DNA from: Tuwongella immobilis
Lineage (GTDB): Bacteria; Planctomycetota; Planctomycetia; Gemmatales; Gemmataceae
Assembly: GCF_901538355.1 (NCBI RefSeq)
Contig: NZ_LR593887.1
Location: 5,866,920-5,930,919 of the forward strand
Direction of reading: 5' to 3'
Length of the DNA: 64,000 bases
The notes beneath the pieces were generated by a model that was given only the letters and a program-made list of their open reading frames with translations, ran no database searches and was not told where the DNA came from. Positions within the stretch are counted from its first letter, which is position 1. Every line of letters starts with the position of its first letter. Shown in pieces: positions 1 through 8,975 of the stretch. Position numbers and translations under genes: made by a program.

Positions 1-86
1 TCCATTCCACGACTGATCCGGCTTGCCGCGATTCGGTCAACCGTGCTACACTGCGGTCTGCCGATTGGCAGGAGGGGGCCGCAGGC

Positions 87-1991
87 ATGGATGACTGCGT
101 GATTCGCGGATTTCGCCACCGCCCATGGTGGCTGTTGGCTGTTGTCGCGCTGGTGCTCGCCCAGGCTTGGCTCACGCTGCGCCTCTTCGGGGCGGATCAC
201 GAATGGGCTCGGCTCACGGATGCCCGTCCGATTCTCACCGGTCAGCATCCCCTGCACCTATACCATGGCTATCTCGGAGCCGAATCGTGGCTCCATCATG
301 GCACCAGTTGTTGCTATGATCCCGCCTTTCAAGCGGGGTATCCCAAAACACCGATTTTCGATGCCGGTTCTCGTCCTGCGGAATGCTTCATGCTGCTGGG
401 TGGGGCCAAATTCCGTCCCGGTGCGTACAAAGTTGGCCTCGCCACCGGATTGATTCTGGTGCCTGTCGCGTTCATCGTCATGGCGCGTGGTTACGGATTG
501 GCCCCACCAATCGCCACACTCGCCGGACTACTCGGCATGTTGCTCGGCTGGGCGGCACCGGCACGCGGGCTAATCATTCGCGGCGACGTCGATTTGCTCC
601 TGGGCGGCATCTGCATGCTCACCCATCTCGCCTGGCTGATTCGCTTCGACCGACTCCCCGGTATCGATAGTTGGATCATGATTACCGTACTGGGCACCCT
701 CGGCTGGTTTACCCAACCGTTGTTGTGGCTGGCGTATCTCTTCTTTGCCTCGCTGTACTATTTGTGGGTCGCCGGGAGACAGCCACTGCCGTGGCACTTG
801 GCCATTTGGGGGGCCGCGATTTTGGGCCTCTGCGCCAATGCCTTTTGGCTGTGGGATTGGCTCCGCTATTGGTGGATTCGCATGCCCAGCGGCAGCGCCA
901 TGATGGCATTCCCGGAGTGGTCTGCCCTTCTGCCCGATCGCGCGATGCTCACCCAGCTTTGGCACGCCCAGCCGATCGCGCTGACCATCACCGCCATCGG
1001 CATTTTCGGCATGAAATTGATGTTTTGGCGGAAAAACTACGCTTCCGCAGCCCTGCTGGCCGTGCTGATGTTCCATCTGCTGGTGATGATTCGCCTGGCG
1101 ATGGTCTGGCCGGTGGCCGGTGAAATCGGCGTCGAAGCGTTGCTCGCCATCATCGCGTGGGCCTGCGTCTGCCCGGCGTCGCTGCTGATTTGTCGCATGT
1201 TGCGACGGGTCATGGGCACCGGGCAACGGCCACTCGTCGTCGGTGCAGTCGGATTGGTCGGCCTGGCGCTCTCGCTGAGCTGGTTTGGCCCGATCGAAGA
1301 TCGCCTGGACCGCTCCCGACTCGGGCCGCCGCGATTGGAAATCGGCTTCGATCCCGATCGACTCCAACTCATTCAACAGTTGCAGGCACTGACCAACACC
1401 GACGCCCGGATTTTGTGGGAAGACCGCCCGTTGCTCAATCGCCAAAGCGGTTGGACAGCCTTGCTGCCGCAGTTGACACAACGCGCCTTTTTAGGTGGGT
1501 TGGATTCCGAAGGTCAAGTGGAGCATATGTTTGCGCGGATGAATCAGGATCGGCTCGGCGACCGCGACTTATCCGAATGGACCAATCAGGAATTGATGCA
1601 ATTCTGCGATCGCTACAATGTCGGCTGGGTGATCTGCTGGACGCCCCGGACATTGGCCCGCTGGCGCGAATTCCCTCATGCCCGCGAAGTGGCCACGCTC
1701 CGCGATCGCGGCACCGGCGTGATGTTCGCCATTCAACGGCAGCCCAGTTTCATTCTGCGAGGCAAGGCGAAATGGGCACAAGCCGATTGGCGACGAATTG
1801 CCCTGACCGATGTGGAACCCGACGAGAATGGCGAAATTGTGCTCAGTCTGCACGATCAAACCGGCTGGCGCGTCGCCCCATCCTATGTGCGATTGGACCG
1901 CGAACTCGATCCGTATGACCCGATTCCACTCGTTCGGCTGAAGATCCCCGGCCCGATCGCCGTGCTGACGCTGACTTGGGACAATCCATAG
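87..1991 (+). CDS. Polytopic membrane protein of unknown function, 634 aa
   Basis: The N-terminal two thirds (about residues 12-400) is a run of hydrophobic segments rich in W, L, G and A, typical of an integral inner-membrane protein with roughly ten helices. The C-terminal part (about 405-634) is soluble and carries no motif I recognise. The overall shape, many helices followed by an extracytoplasmic tail, resembles GT-C or YfhO-type membrane glycosyltransferase-like proteins, but I see no catalytic signature, so this is only a shape comparison. The ATG is preceded at good spacing by AGGAGGGG, which fixes the start. The gene stands alone: the next gene is on the opposite strand. Confidence 0.8.
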   Translation: MDDCVIRGFRHRPWWLLAVVALVLAQAWLTLRLFGADHEWARLTDARPILTGQHPLHLYHGYLGAESWLHHGTSCCYDPAFQAGYPKTPIFDAGSRPAECFMLLGGAKFRPGAYKVGLATGLILVPVAFIVMARGYGLAPPIATLAGLLGMLLGWAAPARGLIIRGDVDLLLGGICMLTHLAWLIRFDRLPGIDSWIMITVLGTLGWFTQPLLWLAYLFFASLYYLWVAGRQPLPWHLAIWGAAILGLCANAFWLWDWLRYWWIRMPSGSAMMAFPEWSALLPDRAMLTQLWHAQPIALTITAIGIFGMKLMFWRKNYASAALLAVLMFHLLVMIRLAMVWPVAGEIGVEALLAIIAWACVCPASLLICRMLRRVMGTGQRPLVVGAVGLVGLALSLSWFGPIEDRLDRSRLGPPRLEIGFDPDRLQLIQQLQALTNTDARILWEDRPLLNRQSGWTALLPQLTQRAFLGGLDSEGQVEHMFARMNQDRLGDRDLSEWTNQELMQFCDRYNVGWVICWTPRTLARWREFPHAREVATLRDRGTGVMFAIQRQPSFILRGKAKWAQADWRRIALTDVEPDENGEIVLSLHDQTGWRVAPSYVRLDRELDPYDPIPLVRLKIPGPIAVLTLTWDNP

Positions 1992-2088
1992 CCGATCTTG
2001 CCGCCCCAGAATCGGCCAAAGTCGCCGATGAATCACCATAAGTCACGGATCGTCCCGATTTGAAGATGCCAAATCGGGCGGCTTCGAT

Positions 2089-2715
2089 TTACCGAACGAC
2101 TTTCCGCCCATTGTCGTAGTTGATTGTCAACTCGCGTTCGGCTACCCAGTCCCAATCGAGTCGGTACGGCGGATTCTGAAGATGTCGATAGGCTGCCGCC
2201 ATCTGCCGGGCCGCCTCATCGAATGCGACTCCGCCGAAGCCGGTACCCATCGCGGGCATCGCAATGCGCAAAAGCAGCGGCTCGCCAGTCTGAGCATGCA
2301 GCCGATTTTGCCGTGCAATCGCCAGCAATGCTGCCCAGGTCGCGTTGTACACCCGATCGGTCCCGGCAATGTTCCCTGGCGTGCGCATGGTCGGCGCATG
2401 CACAATCCACGGAATCGCCGCATCGCCCGTGGCCACCAGAAACGCCGTGCCCACTGGCTGCTCGCCAAGAAACTCATTGGCAATGTGCTGCTGCACCTGC
2501 TGCATGAGTTCCGTGCCGAAGCGACGAATCACCGCCGCATCAATCCCTGCGGTCATGATTCCGTAGGAATTCCCCGCCGTGACAAACGCATCGATTTGCG
2601 GCAATTCCTCGAACCGCCCGGGAAAATACCGCACGCCCGGCAACCCATCAAACCGCCGCCGAAACGCCGCCTGCATCTCCGCGTCCGGATGCACCAACCA
2701 AAGCTCGTCGATCAT
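2089..2715 (-). CDS. Macro-domain protein (ADP-ribose binding family)
   Basis: About 208 aa. It carries the two hallmarks of macro domains: an early AGNSYGIMTAGIDAA segment (the nucleotide-binding NxxG-type loop, with G-rich turn) and a late AMPAMGTGFGGVAFDEAA segment (the phosphate-binding GxGxGG loop followed by the helix). Macro domains bind or hydrolyse ADP-ribose and its derivatives on proteins, nucleic acids or as metabolites. I chose the internal ATG at 2715 over an upstream one because it has a GGGGAAG ribosome site and begins directly with the domain. The gene lies downstream of, and in the same direction as, the HEPN-like gene, 137 bp apart. Substrate cannot be told from the sequence. 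Confidence 0.82.
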   Translation of the reverse strand: MIDELWLVHPDAEMQAAFRRRFDGLPGVRYFPGRFEELPQIDAFVTAGNSYGIMTAGIDAAVIRRFGTELMQQVQQHIANEFLGEQPVGTAFLVATGDAAIPWIVHAPTMRTPGNIAGTDRVYNATWAALLAIARQNRLHAQTGEPLLLRIAMPAMGTGFGGVAFDEAARQMAAAYRHLQNPPYRLDWDWVAERELTINYDNGRKVVR

Positions 2716-2852
2716 GGCGACTTCCCCTTTCAAAAAGTCTCCAGAATCGCCTCCTGAATTTCGACGAACAGCCCAGACGATTTTCACATCGTCATCCTCA
2801 GAATCATGCCAAAGCAATCTCCGAGGATGCCGATTTCACCGCCGAACCCGAC

Positions 2853-3443
2853 TCAATACGGAGCGCGTTCCTCAATCTCACGAGCGAATTCACCTAATTT
2901 ATCAATGATTTTTTCGAGTCGATCCTCTGATTTCAGCCATCCCCCGGCAGTACCAATTTTCTGTTGATCCACTGCGTTCTTCGCTCGATCCTTGGCATGC
3001 TCACTATCATGGGCTGCGTAATTTCGGAGCGCCGAAAGCTGCTCCAGAGTCACTTTATATTTCGGCTGCTTCACAACCTCACACAAATAATGGTCATCCT
3101 GAACGAATCGCTTAATTGTCTTAATCAATCCATCTCGTCCCTGAAAATCAAATCCCTTACCATTTGTCACGAGATATTCACAGACTTCTGCGGTCAGATG
3201 CTTTGGAAAATCAATCCCAGTTTGTTGTGAAATCGCCGAGGTGTCATGATTGAGTGCTCCCACTAACAAATCTAACATGAGTGCTTCGAATGATCGATAT
3301 AATCGTAGGATTCCATATTCATAGGCCCATGTGACATGCTGATCGGACATGCTCGATTTTGCCATTTCCAAAAATGCTCGAATTTCGAGAGCTTCTTGCA
3401 TGAACTCTAATGCACTTTTCTTTAATCCGAGTTTGCGAGGCAT
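2853..3443 (-). CDS. HEPN-like protein, possible RNase
   Basis: 196 aa, largely helical. Near the C-terminus it has the RNYAAH sequence (Rx4H), the catalytic motif of HEPN-fold RNases, in the context LSALRNYAAHDSEHA, typical for RiboL-PSP/MAE_28990-type HEPN proteins. HEPN proteins cut RNA and serve mostly in toxin-antitoxin, phage defence and stress systems. The reading frame is clearly more AT-rich than both neighbours, a common sign of recent acquisition. A macro-domain gene follows on the same strand, so a functional pair is possible but unproven. No nucleotidyltransferase (MNT) partner is present. Family placement rests on the motif and the helical pattern only. Confidence 0.62.
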   Translation of the reverse strand: MPRKLGLKKSALEFMQEALEIRAFLEMAKSSMSDQHVTWAYEYGILRLYRSFEALMLDLLVGALNHDTSAISQQTGIDFPKHLTAEVCEYLVTNGKGFDFQGRDGLIKTIKRFVQDDHYLCEVVKQPKYKVTLEQLSALRNYAAHDSEHAKDRAKNAVDQQKIGTAGGWLKSEDRLEKIIDKLGEFAREIEERAPY

Positions 3444-3676
3444 GTGATACTCCCGATTTACGACTGGTTACGAGCACCCCTTAATATCCCACAAGTCCAT
3501 AAACCATGGTAAAAGGATTGATTCTTCTTGGCAAGTATCGATTCCAACACAAGTCAACAGGGGACTTGCGAGCTGGCAGCTGCGCACTTTTGAGGGGATT
3601 TTTTCGGTCGAATCTGGCGGTGGGGATGCGGTAGACTGGGGACATCTCGAACGGAGTTGTTCCAAGTGAGGGGTGG

Positions 3677-4444
3677 ATGATGGTGCGGAATCGGTTGCGG
3701 TTATTGGGGTTGGGGCTTGGCTTGACGCTGGGGTTGATGGGCCTGCACGCGGCGGAGCCGGTGAGCCCGCCGAGCAAGGCGGAATCGGCGACGACGGTCC
3801 TTCCATCGGCGAAGATCGATGGGACCGGGCCGGGTTGGGTGGCACTCAAACGCAGTGATTTCGCGGATGTGAATTGCAAGCCGGATACCTGGAAATTCCA
3901 AGACGATGGACTCATCACCTGCACGGGTCAGCCGGTGGGCGTGATTCGGACCACGAAGAAATATACGAATTTCGAACTGGTCGTGGAATGGAAGCATCTG
4001 CGCAGTGCGGGGAATTCGGGAGTGTTTGTCTGGGCGTTGGATGAGCCGTTGATGAGCCTGAAGCCGGGGCAGTTGCCGCATGGCATCGAAGTGCAAGTGT
4101 TGGATTTGGGCTACACGGAACAATACGAAAAAGCGACGGGGAAGAAGGCCACTTGGTTTACCACGCATGGCGATGTCTTCCGCGTTGGGGCCGCTCAGTT
4201 GAAGCCGTTCCCGCCGATTTCGCCGGATGGAAGCCGGAGTTTCCCGCGGAAGAATCTCACGAAGGGAATCAACGAATGGAATCATTACTATGTGCGTGCC
4301 ATTAATGGCGAAATTCGGTTGTGGGTGAACGGCGAAGAGGTTTCGGGTGGGAACGGTGCCAACCCTGCGACGGGGTATCTCTGCTTGGAATCGGAAGGCT
4401 CGCCGATCGAATTTCGGAATTTGCGAATTCGGGAATTGCCGTAA
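3677..4444 (+). CDS. Secreted DUF1080 protein (3-keto-disaccharide hydrolase fold)
   Basis: 255 aa with a signal peptide (basic start, then a leucine/glycine-rich core ending near HAAEP, about residues 1-26). The mature part has the concanavalin-like jelly-roll pattern of DUF1080: WKFQDDGLITCTGQPVGVIR, then NFELVVEWKH, then GNSGVFVWA, and a late GEIRLWVNGEEVSGG strand. Proteins of this family are abundant in Planctomycetes and are linked to hydrolysis of 3-keto-glycosides and other carbohydrate turnover outside the cytoplasm. The start has GAGGGG six bases upstream. A second family member is encoded at 45160-45903. Confidence 0.88.
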   Translation: MMVRNRLRLLGLGLGLTLGLMGLHAAEPVSPPSKAESATTVLPSAKIDGTGPGWVALKRSDFADVNCKPDTWKFQDDGLITCTGQPVGVIRTTKKYTNFELVVEWKHLRSAGNSGVFVWALDEPLMSLKPGQLPHGIEVQVLDLGYTEQYEKATGKKATWFTTHGDVFRVGAAQLKPFPPISPDGSRSFPRKNLTKGINEWNHYYVRAINGEIRLWVNGEEVSGGNGANPATGYLCLESEGSPIEFRNLRIRELP

Positions 4445-4486
4445 GTTGGCAATTGGGAGATATTTCGTCTACGGATTGACAGAAAG

Positions 4487-4518
4487 CAAGTGCAGACTCC
4501 ACTTGCGTTTGGTATACT
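4487..4518 (+). promoter_or_regulatory. Candidate promoter with overlapping inverted repeat, upstream of POT transporter
   Basis: TATACT at 4513-4518 is preceded by TGG, giving an extended -10 shape. Just upstream, CAAGTG (4487-4492) and CACTTG (4500-4505) form a perfect inverted repeat with a 7-nt loop, placed where a repressor or activator could act. The distance to the transporter ATG is about 100 nt. No convincing -35 is at the right spacing. This is a suggestion from sequence shape only. Confidence 0.3.
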
Positions 4519-4617
4519 CGTTGCGATTCGCGCCCGGGATGATTCTGCGAAGCATCCCGGAGAGTCGGCCCCTCTCCCGAGATCGCCGTACGTATCCCGC
4601 TTGACAAAGGAAACCGC

Positions 4618-6819
4618 ATGAGCACCGGCAGTACCCCCGCCGCGCCCACGCCCCTGCATGCCCGCACGTTCTTGGGCCATCCGTTGGGGCTATACGTTCT
4701 GTTCTTCACCGAAATGTGGGAACGCTTCAGCTACTACGGCATGCGTGGTCTGCTGATGCTGTACATGATTAACTACTTCCGTTGGGTGCCTTCGGATGCC
4801 TCGACGGTGTACAAAATCTACACCACACTCGTCTATGTCACCCCGATTCTGGGTGGCTTCTTGGCGGATCGCTACCTGGGCAACCGCATGGCGGTCATCA
4901 TCGGAGCGACACTCATGGCCATCGGGCACTTCCTGATGGCCTTTGAAGATTATCCCATCTTTCTGACGGCGCTGGGGTTCCTGATTATCGGGAACGGATT
5001 CTTCAAGCCGAATATGTCCACCATCGTCGGACGGCTCTACCCGGCGAACGACCCCAGACGCGACGGGGCGTACACCATCTTCTACATGGGCATTAACCTG
5101 GGTGCGTTTCTCTCGCCGTTGGTCTGCGGCTGGTTGGCCGAGAATACCTTGGGAAGCTATCACAGCGGCTTCACCATGGCGGGCATTGGCATGGTGATTG
5201 GGCTGGTGACGTACCTCTTGGGCCAGCCGCTGATTAAAGAAATCGTCGATTCCGTTCCGCCTGCCGAAATCGCCAATTCCGCCCCGACGCCAACCAATAC
5301 CGCACTCAGCGAAGCCGAAGCCGCCAAAACCCCATCGGTGCTTGGTGGCCTCAGCAAAATCATGCCGACGCTGCTGTTCGGTGCGGGTGGCTTGATGGTG
5401 TTGACCGCCGTCATTCTTCTCAGCAACGGGACGTTGAACTTTTTCAATGCCGTGATGCTGGCCTTGGGTGGGATTTCGTCGGGCATCATCGCCTGGCTCG
5501 CATCGAAGTACGAAGGTGGCCTGCGCGATCGCATTTTGGCCATCGTCGGGTTGGGCATCTTCGTGATTTTCTTTTGGGCCGCGTTTGAACAAGCGGGCAA
5601 CGTGCTGAATATCTGGGCCGATAAACACACGCTCCGCTACATGAACGAGGACGAAAAAGCACCCACCGTTCGCCAAGGGATCCCGTCCGATCCCACCGAA
5701 AAAGAGCGCGAACAATCGACGGTGATGGAACGACTAAGCAAGATGTTTGTTCTGAAAGAAACGAAGGCAGAAGTCGCCCAGAACGATGACAAAGGTTTCT
5801 TGCATCCGTTGGTCAATCCGATTCCCACGGCGTGGTTCCAATCGATCAATGCCGTCTTGATCGTGCTCATTGCCCCCATTATGGCGTGGCTGTGGTTGCG
5901 GTTAGGGTCGAAACAGCCGTCGATTCCGATGAAGATGGCCATTGGCCTGGGCTTTATGTCGGCGAGCACGGCGGTGATGATTTCCGCCGCGCGCAGCGAA
6001 GGGCAACCGTATCGCATCGAACTGAAGTCGAGCATCGAACAGGGTACCCTGAAAGTTGGCTCCACGGGTCAGTTGATGATTGAGAAGGAAACGCCCGTCG
6101 AGGGTCAAGCGCCGATCATCGAACGCCACGCCGCCAATCAGGGCCGCATCACCATTGAAGACAAAATGCTGGTCTCGGTGGGGGTGTTGCCGGACATCGA
6201 GCGCGACCGGATCATCGCCGCCAGCGCTCCGAAGGCGTTCCAAACGAAACTGGCCGAACTGGCCGAGTTGTCGAAGAAACTGGAAGGCAAGAAAAACGAA
6301 ACCCGTTCCGTGACGCTGGACGCCATTCCCGAAGGATTCGATCTGGGCTACGCCGGATTGCCGAACAAACACGTTCGACTCAATGTGGCAACGAAGGAAC
6401 TCATCACCGAAATCCCGCTGCAAACCAAGGAACAAGTGCTGATTGGGGTGGCCGCTGGCAACCCGGAAATCCGCGAGCTGTTTTCCAAGGTGATGGTCGA
6501 ATCGACCAAATTCCGAGTCAGCCCGATGTGGCTGGTGCTGGCGTATCTGTTGGCGACCGTTGGCGAACTCTGCTTGTCTCCGATTGGTCTGTCGATGGTC
6601 AATAAGTTGGCTCCGCGGCAATACTCGACGATGCTGATGGGCATTTGGATGCTCACCAGTGCGTTCGGGAACTTCGTGGCCGGCAGCGCGGGCGAATTCT
6701 GGGATGTGACCGACCCGGTGCAGTTCTTCCTGATGATTAGCGTCGTCGTGGGCATCTCCAGCTTGGTGTTGTTGGTGACGTCCAAGCTGATGAATCGCCT
6801 GATGCACGGCGTGAGTTAA
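4618..6819 (+). CDS. POT/PTR2-family peptide transporter with large soluble insert
   Basis: 733 aa; bacterial POT transporters are usually about 450-520. The N-terminus has the family signature FFTEMWERFSYYGMRG, including the ExxER proton-coupling motif, followed by PTR2 segments such as GGFLADRYLG and GNGFFKPNMSTIVG. These importers take up di- and tripeptides with protons through the inner membrane. Hydrophobic helices fill about residues 20-460 and 640-725. Between them, about 457-630, lies a polar stretch with no membrane segments (KSSIEQGTLKVGSTGQ to LFSKVMVESTKFR), which must sit as a soluble domain between two late helices. A shorter charged loop lies at about 340-395. RBS AAAGGAAA precedes the ATG. 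Confidence 0.92.
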   Translation: MSTGSTPAAPTPLHARTFLGHPLGLYVLFFTEMWERFSYYGMRGLLMLYMINYFRWVPSDASTVYKIYTTLVYVTPILGGFLADRYLGNRMAVIIGATLMAIGHFLMAFEDYPIFLTALGFLIIGNGFFKPNMSTIVGRLYPANDPRRDGAYTIFYMGINLGAFLSPLVCGWLAENTLGSYHSGFTMAGIGMVIGLVTYLLGQPLIKEIVDSVPPAEIANSAPTPTNTALSEAEAAKTPSVLGGLSKIMPTLLFGAGGLMVLTAVILLSNGTLNFFNAVMLALGGISSGIIAWLASKYEGGLRDRILAIVGLGIFVIFFWAAFEQAGNVLNIWADKHTLRYMNEDEKAPTVRQGIPSDPTEKEREQSTVMERLSKMFVLKETKAEVAQNDDKGFLHPLVNPIPTAWFQSINAVLIVLIAPIMAWLWLRLGSKQPSIPMKMAIGLGFMSASTAVMISAARSEGQPYRIELKSSIEQGTLKVGSTGQLMIEKETPVEGQAPIIERHAANQGRITIEDKMLVSVGVLPDIERDRIIAASAPKAFQTKLAELAELSKKLEGKKNETRSVTLDAIPEGFDLGYAGLPNKHVRLNVATKELITEIPLQTKEQVLIGVAAGNPEIRELFSKVMVESTKFRVSPMWLVLAYLLATVGELCLSPIGLSMVNKLAPRQYSTMLMGIWMLTSAFGNFVAGSAGEFWDVTDPVQFFLMISVVVGISSLVLLVTSKLMNRLMHGVS

Positions 6820-6873
6820 CCCTTTCGGTCGCCGATCCGCTCCGGAATCGGCCCGAATCCGTCTCAGATTATT

Positions 6874-6918
6874 CCGCCGATTGGAATTCCCAGCGATCTG
6901 GGCGATCCCAATCGGCGG
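6874..6918. terminator. Nested stem-loop after POT gene, possible terminator or structured site
   Basis: CCGCCGATTGG (6874-6884) pairs perfectly with CCAATCGGCGG (6908-6918). Inside it, CCCAG (6889-6893) pairs with CTGGG (6898-6902) around a CGAT loop. The element lies 55 nt after the transporter stop in the otherwise gene-free 6820-7167 stretch. There is no clear T-run, so a classic intrinsic terminator is not certain. I see nothing else in this interval apart from the start region of the next gene. Confidence 0.4.
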
Positions 6919-7167
6919 ATTGCATTTCCCCGCTTGCCCCGTCGTAGGTGATGCCCGAAAATCCGCCCGTTTGCCCCGATTTCCATTTCGCCGTGGACGG
7001 GGAATTTCACGCATTTCGGAATTGACAGCATCGGGCGACTGGGTATAACCCGCCCCTCGAATACCCGAGTTTGCGACCGCAAGGCGATCGGATCGGTTCG
7101 CATGGCCATGGGGGAAGTGGCCGTGTTTTGGGGTACGATCCCGTCGATAGGCCGCACGAGGATGGTC

Positions 7168-8901
7168 ATGAACCACGCACGACTGGTACTCACCGTCTTG
7201 CTCTGTGGCTTAACGGGCTGTATGTCGCCGGGGACGTCTCGGTTGCAGTCCGAAGACACGGAAGCAACCGCACCGGGGGAGACCCGATTAGTCGGGGATA
7301 TTACCTCGTTTGCGAATGCCGGCCCGATTCAGGTGTCCGGGGTGGGTCTGGTAATTAACCTGGACGGCACGGGGGGATCGACGCCGCCGGGGACTTACCG
7401 CAACATGCTGGAACAAGAACTGAAGAAGCGCGGAATTGACAACTTCCGCGAATTAATTGATTCCAAGAATAATGCGTTGGTGCTGGTGAGCGGAGAAATT
7501 CCCGCCGGTGCCCGCAAGGGAGATCGCATCGACCTGGATGTGACGCTGCCCACCGGCTCGAAGGCGACGAGCCTTCGCGGTGGATACCTGGCGGAAACCG
7601 TCCTGGTCGACTTTAACACCAGCGAAAATCTCGCGCCGCAATCGGCTGCGGTTCGCGGCAATAAGTTGTTGCTGGGGGATGAGTTGGTGGTCGCCGAGGG
7701 GCCGTTGATGCCGGGCATTCGCAAGGAAAAAGCGGATGACCAAGAAACGCTCGTCGGTGTGGATGCCAGCCAGCCCATCAAGAAAGCGCAATTGTGGAGC
7801 GGCGGCCGAATCAAGAGTGATCGGCTCATGTATGTTGCGCTCAACACAGGCCACCAACGCTATGCCGAATCGGTTCGCGTGGGCAATCGGTTGAACGACA
7901 CCTTCAGCGGAACGCTGGCGGGTGTGGACAAAATGGCCGAGCCAAAGACCAAAGAAGTGGTCACGCTCAAGGTACCGCAGCACTATCGGCAGAATCTGGC
8001 CCGCTACATGCGTGTGGTGCGCATGGTGCCGCTCAGCCCCGTGCCGGATGGTGCGGATTATCGCCGCAATCTGCAAATGCAATTGCAAGATCCGGCAACG
8101 TGTATGGTGGCCGCGCTCAAACTCGAAGCCTTGGGTGCCAGCAGCGTGCCACTCTTGGAAGCGGCTCTGCGAAATGAATCGCCGTTGGTGCGATTCGCGG
8201 CGGCGGAAGCGCTGACGTATCTGGGCCGCACCAGTGGCGTGGATGAACTCGGCGCAATCGCCATGACCGAACCGACGCTGCAAGCCTACTGTCTGACGGC
8301 GTTAAGCTCGTTGGATGAGGCCAAATGTCACGCCAAACTGCAAGAATTGCTGACGTGCGAGGTCTCCGAAGTTCGCTACGGTGCCTTCCGGGCCTTGCAA
8401 ACGCTGGATTCCAACAACGAGATGGCTCGGGGCGAGAAACTCAACGAGACGTATTTCTTGCATGAATTGGCACCAGATTCCAAAGGCATGGTGCATGTGC
8501 TGACCTCGCATCGGCCGGAAGTGGTCGTGTTTGGCCGCACCCCGAAATTGGTGGCGCCGTTCTCGTATGCCATTGGCAATGACTTCACATTGACGGCGGG
8601 GCTGAACGACTCCAAGATCACGATCAGCCGCTTCTCGGTCAACAAAGGTCAGAAGCAAGTGCAATGCGGCTACGAAGTGGGTGAGGTGATTCGCACATTG
8701 GCCTCGCTCGAAGCGAGCTATAGCGATATCCTCGATCTGCTGTCGCAGGCGAACCGCTGCAAGAGTCTCAATTGTCCGCTTGCGGTGGATGCCCTGCCCA
8801 AGGCGGCGAGCGTGAAAGCGATTGCCGAACGCGGAAAGGTCAGCGGCTTGCCGAATCCGGATGCCCCAGAGGATGGGACGGACACGCAAGCCAACCAGTG
8901 A
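7168..8901 (+). CDS. FlgI-like (flagellar P-ring fold) lipoprotein with HEAT-like repeats
   Basis: 577 aa from the ATG at 7168, which I prefer to upstream starts because AGG lies at good spacing and because it gives a lipoprotein signal peptide with lipobox LTGC at about residue 15. The next 260 residues match the flagellar P-ring protein pattern: GETRLVGDITSFANAGPIQVSGVGLVINLDGTGG, followed by SGEIPAGARKGDRIDLDVTL. After about residue 300 come short alpha-helical repeats of HEAT type (VPLLEAALRNESPLVRFAAAEALTYLG). No flagellar genes are nearby. The ancestral ring-forming fold may be used in another outer-layer structure. The role is inferred; the P-ring likeness is clear in the first half. 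Confidence 0.72.
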   Translation: MNHARLVLTVLLCGLTGCMSPGTSRLQSEDTEATAPGETRLVGDITSFANAGPIQVSGVGLVINLDGTGGSTPPGTYRNMLEQELKKRGIDNFRELIDSKNNALVLVSGEIPAGARKGDRIDLDVTLPTGSKATSLRGGYLAETVLVDFNTSENLAPQSAAVRGNKLLLGDELVVAEGPLMPGIRKEKADDQETLVGVDASQPIKKAQLWSGGRIKSDRLMYVALNTGHQRYAESVRVGNRLNDTFSGTLAGVDKMAEPKTKEVVTLKVPQHYRQNLARYMRVVRMVPLSPVPDGADYRRNLQMQLQDPATCMVAALKLEALGASSVPLLEAALRNESPLVRFAAAEALTYLGRTSGVDELGAIAMTEPTLQAYCLTALSSLDEAKCHAKLQELLTCEVSEVRYGAFRALQTLDSNNEMARGEKLNETYFLHELAPDSKGMVHVLTSHRPEVVVFGRTPKLVAPFSYAIGNDFTLTAGLNDSKITISRFSVNKGQKQVQCGYEVGEVIRTLASLEASYSDILDLLSQANRCKSLNCPLAVDALPKAASVKAIAERGKVSGLPNPDAPEDGTDTQANQ

Positions 8902-8975
8902 GGTTGGTCGGCTCGTCGGAATGAGAATCGCTCATTCTGGCGAGCCTTGTCCGGTTGTACCGCGGATGGTGTGCC

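Noticed and set aside
2089-3443. DarT-DarG system
   Set aside because: The macro domain fits DarG only loosely and the partner has a HEPN motif, not a DarT ADP-ribosyltransferase fold.
5902-7176. Minus-strand open frame of 424 aa over the POT gene
   Set aside because: Shadow frame, His/Arg/Gln-rich, with no motif; the plus-strand transporter is certain.
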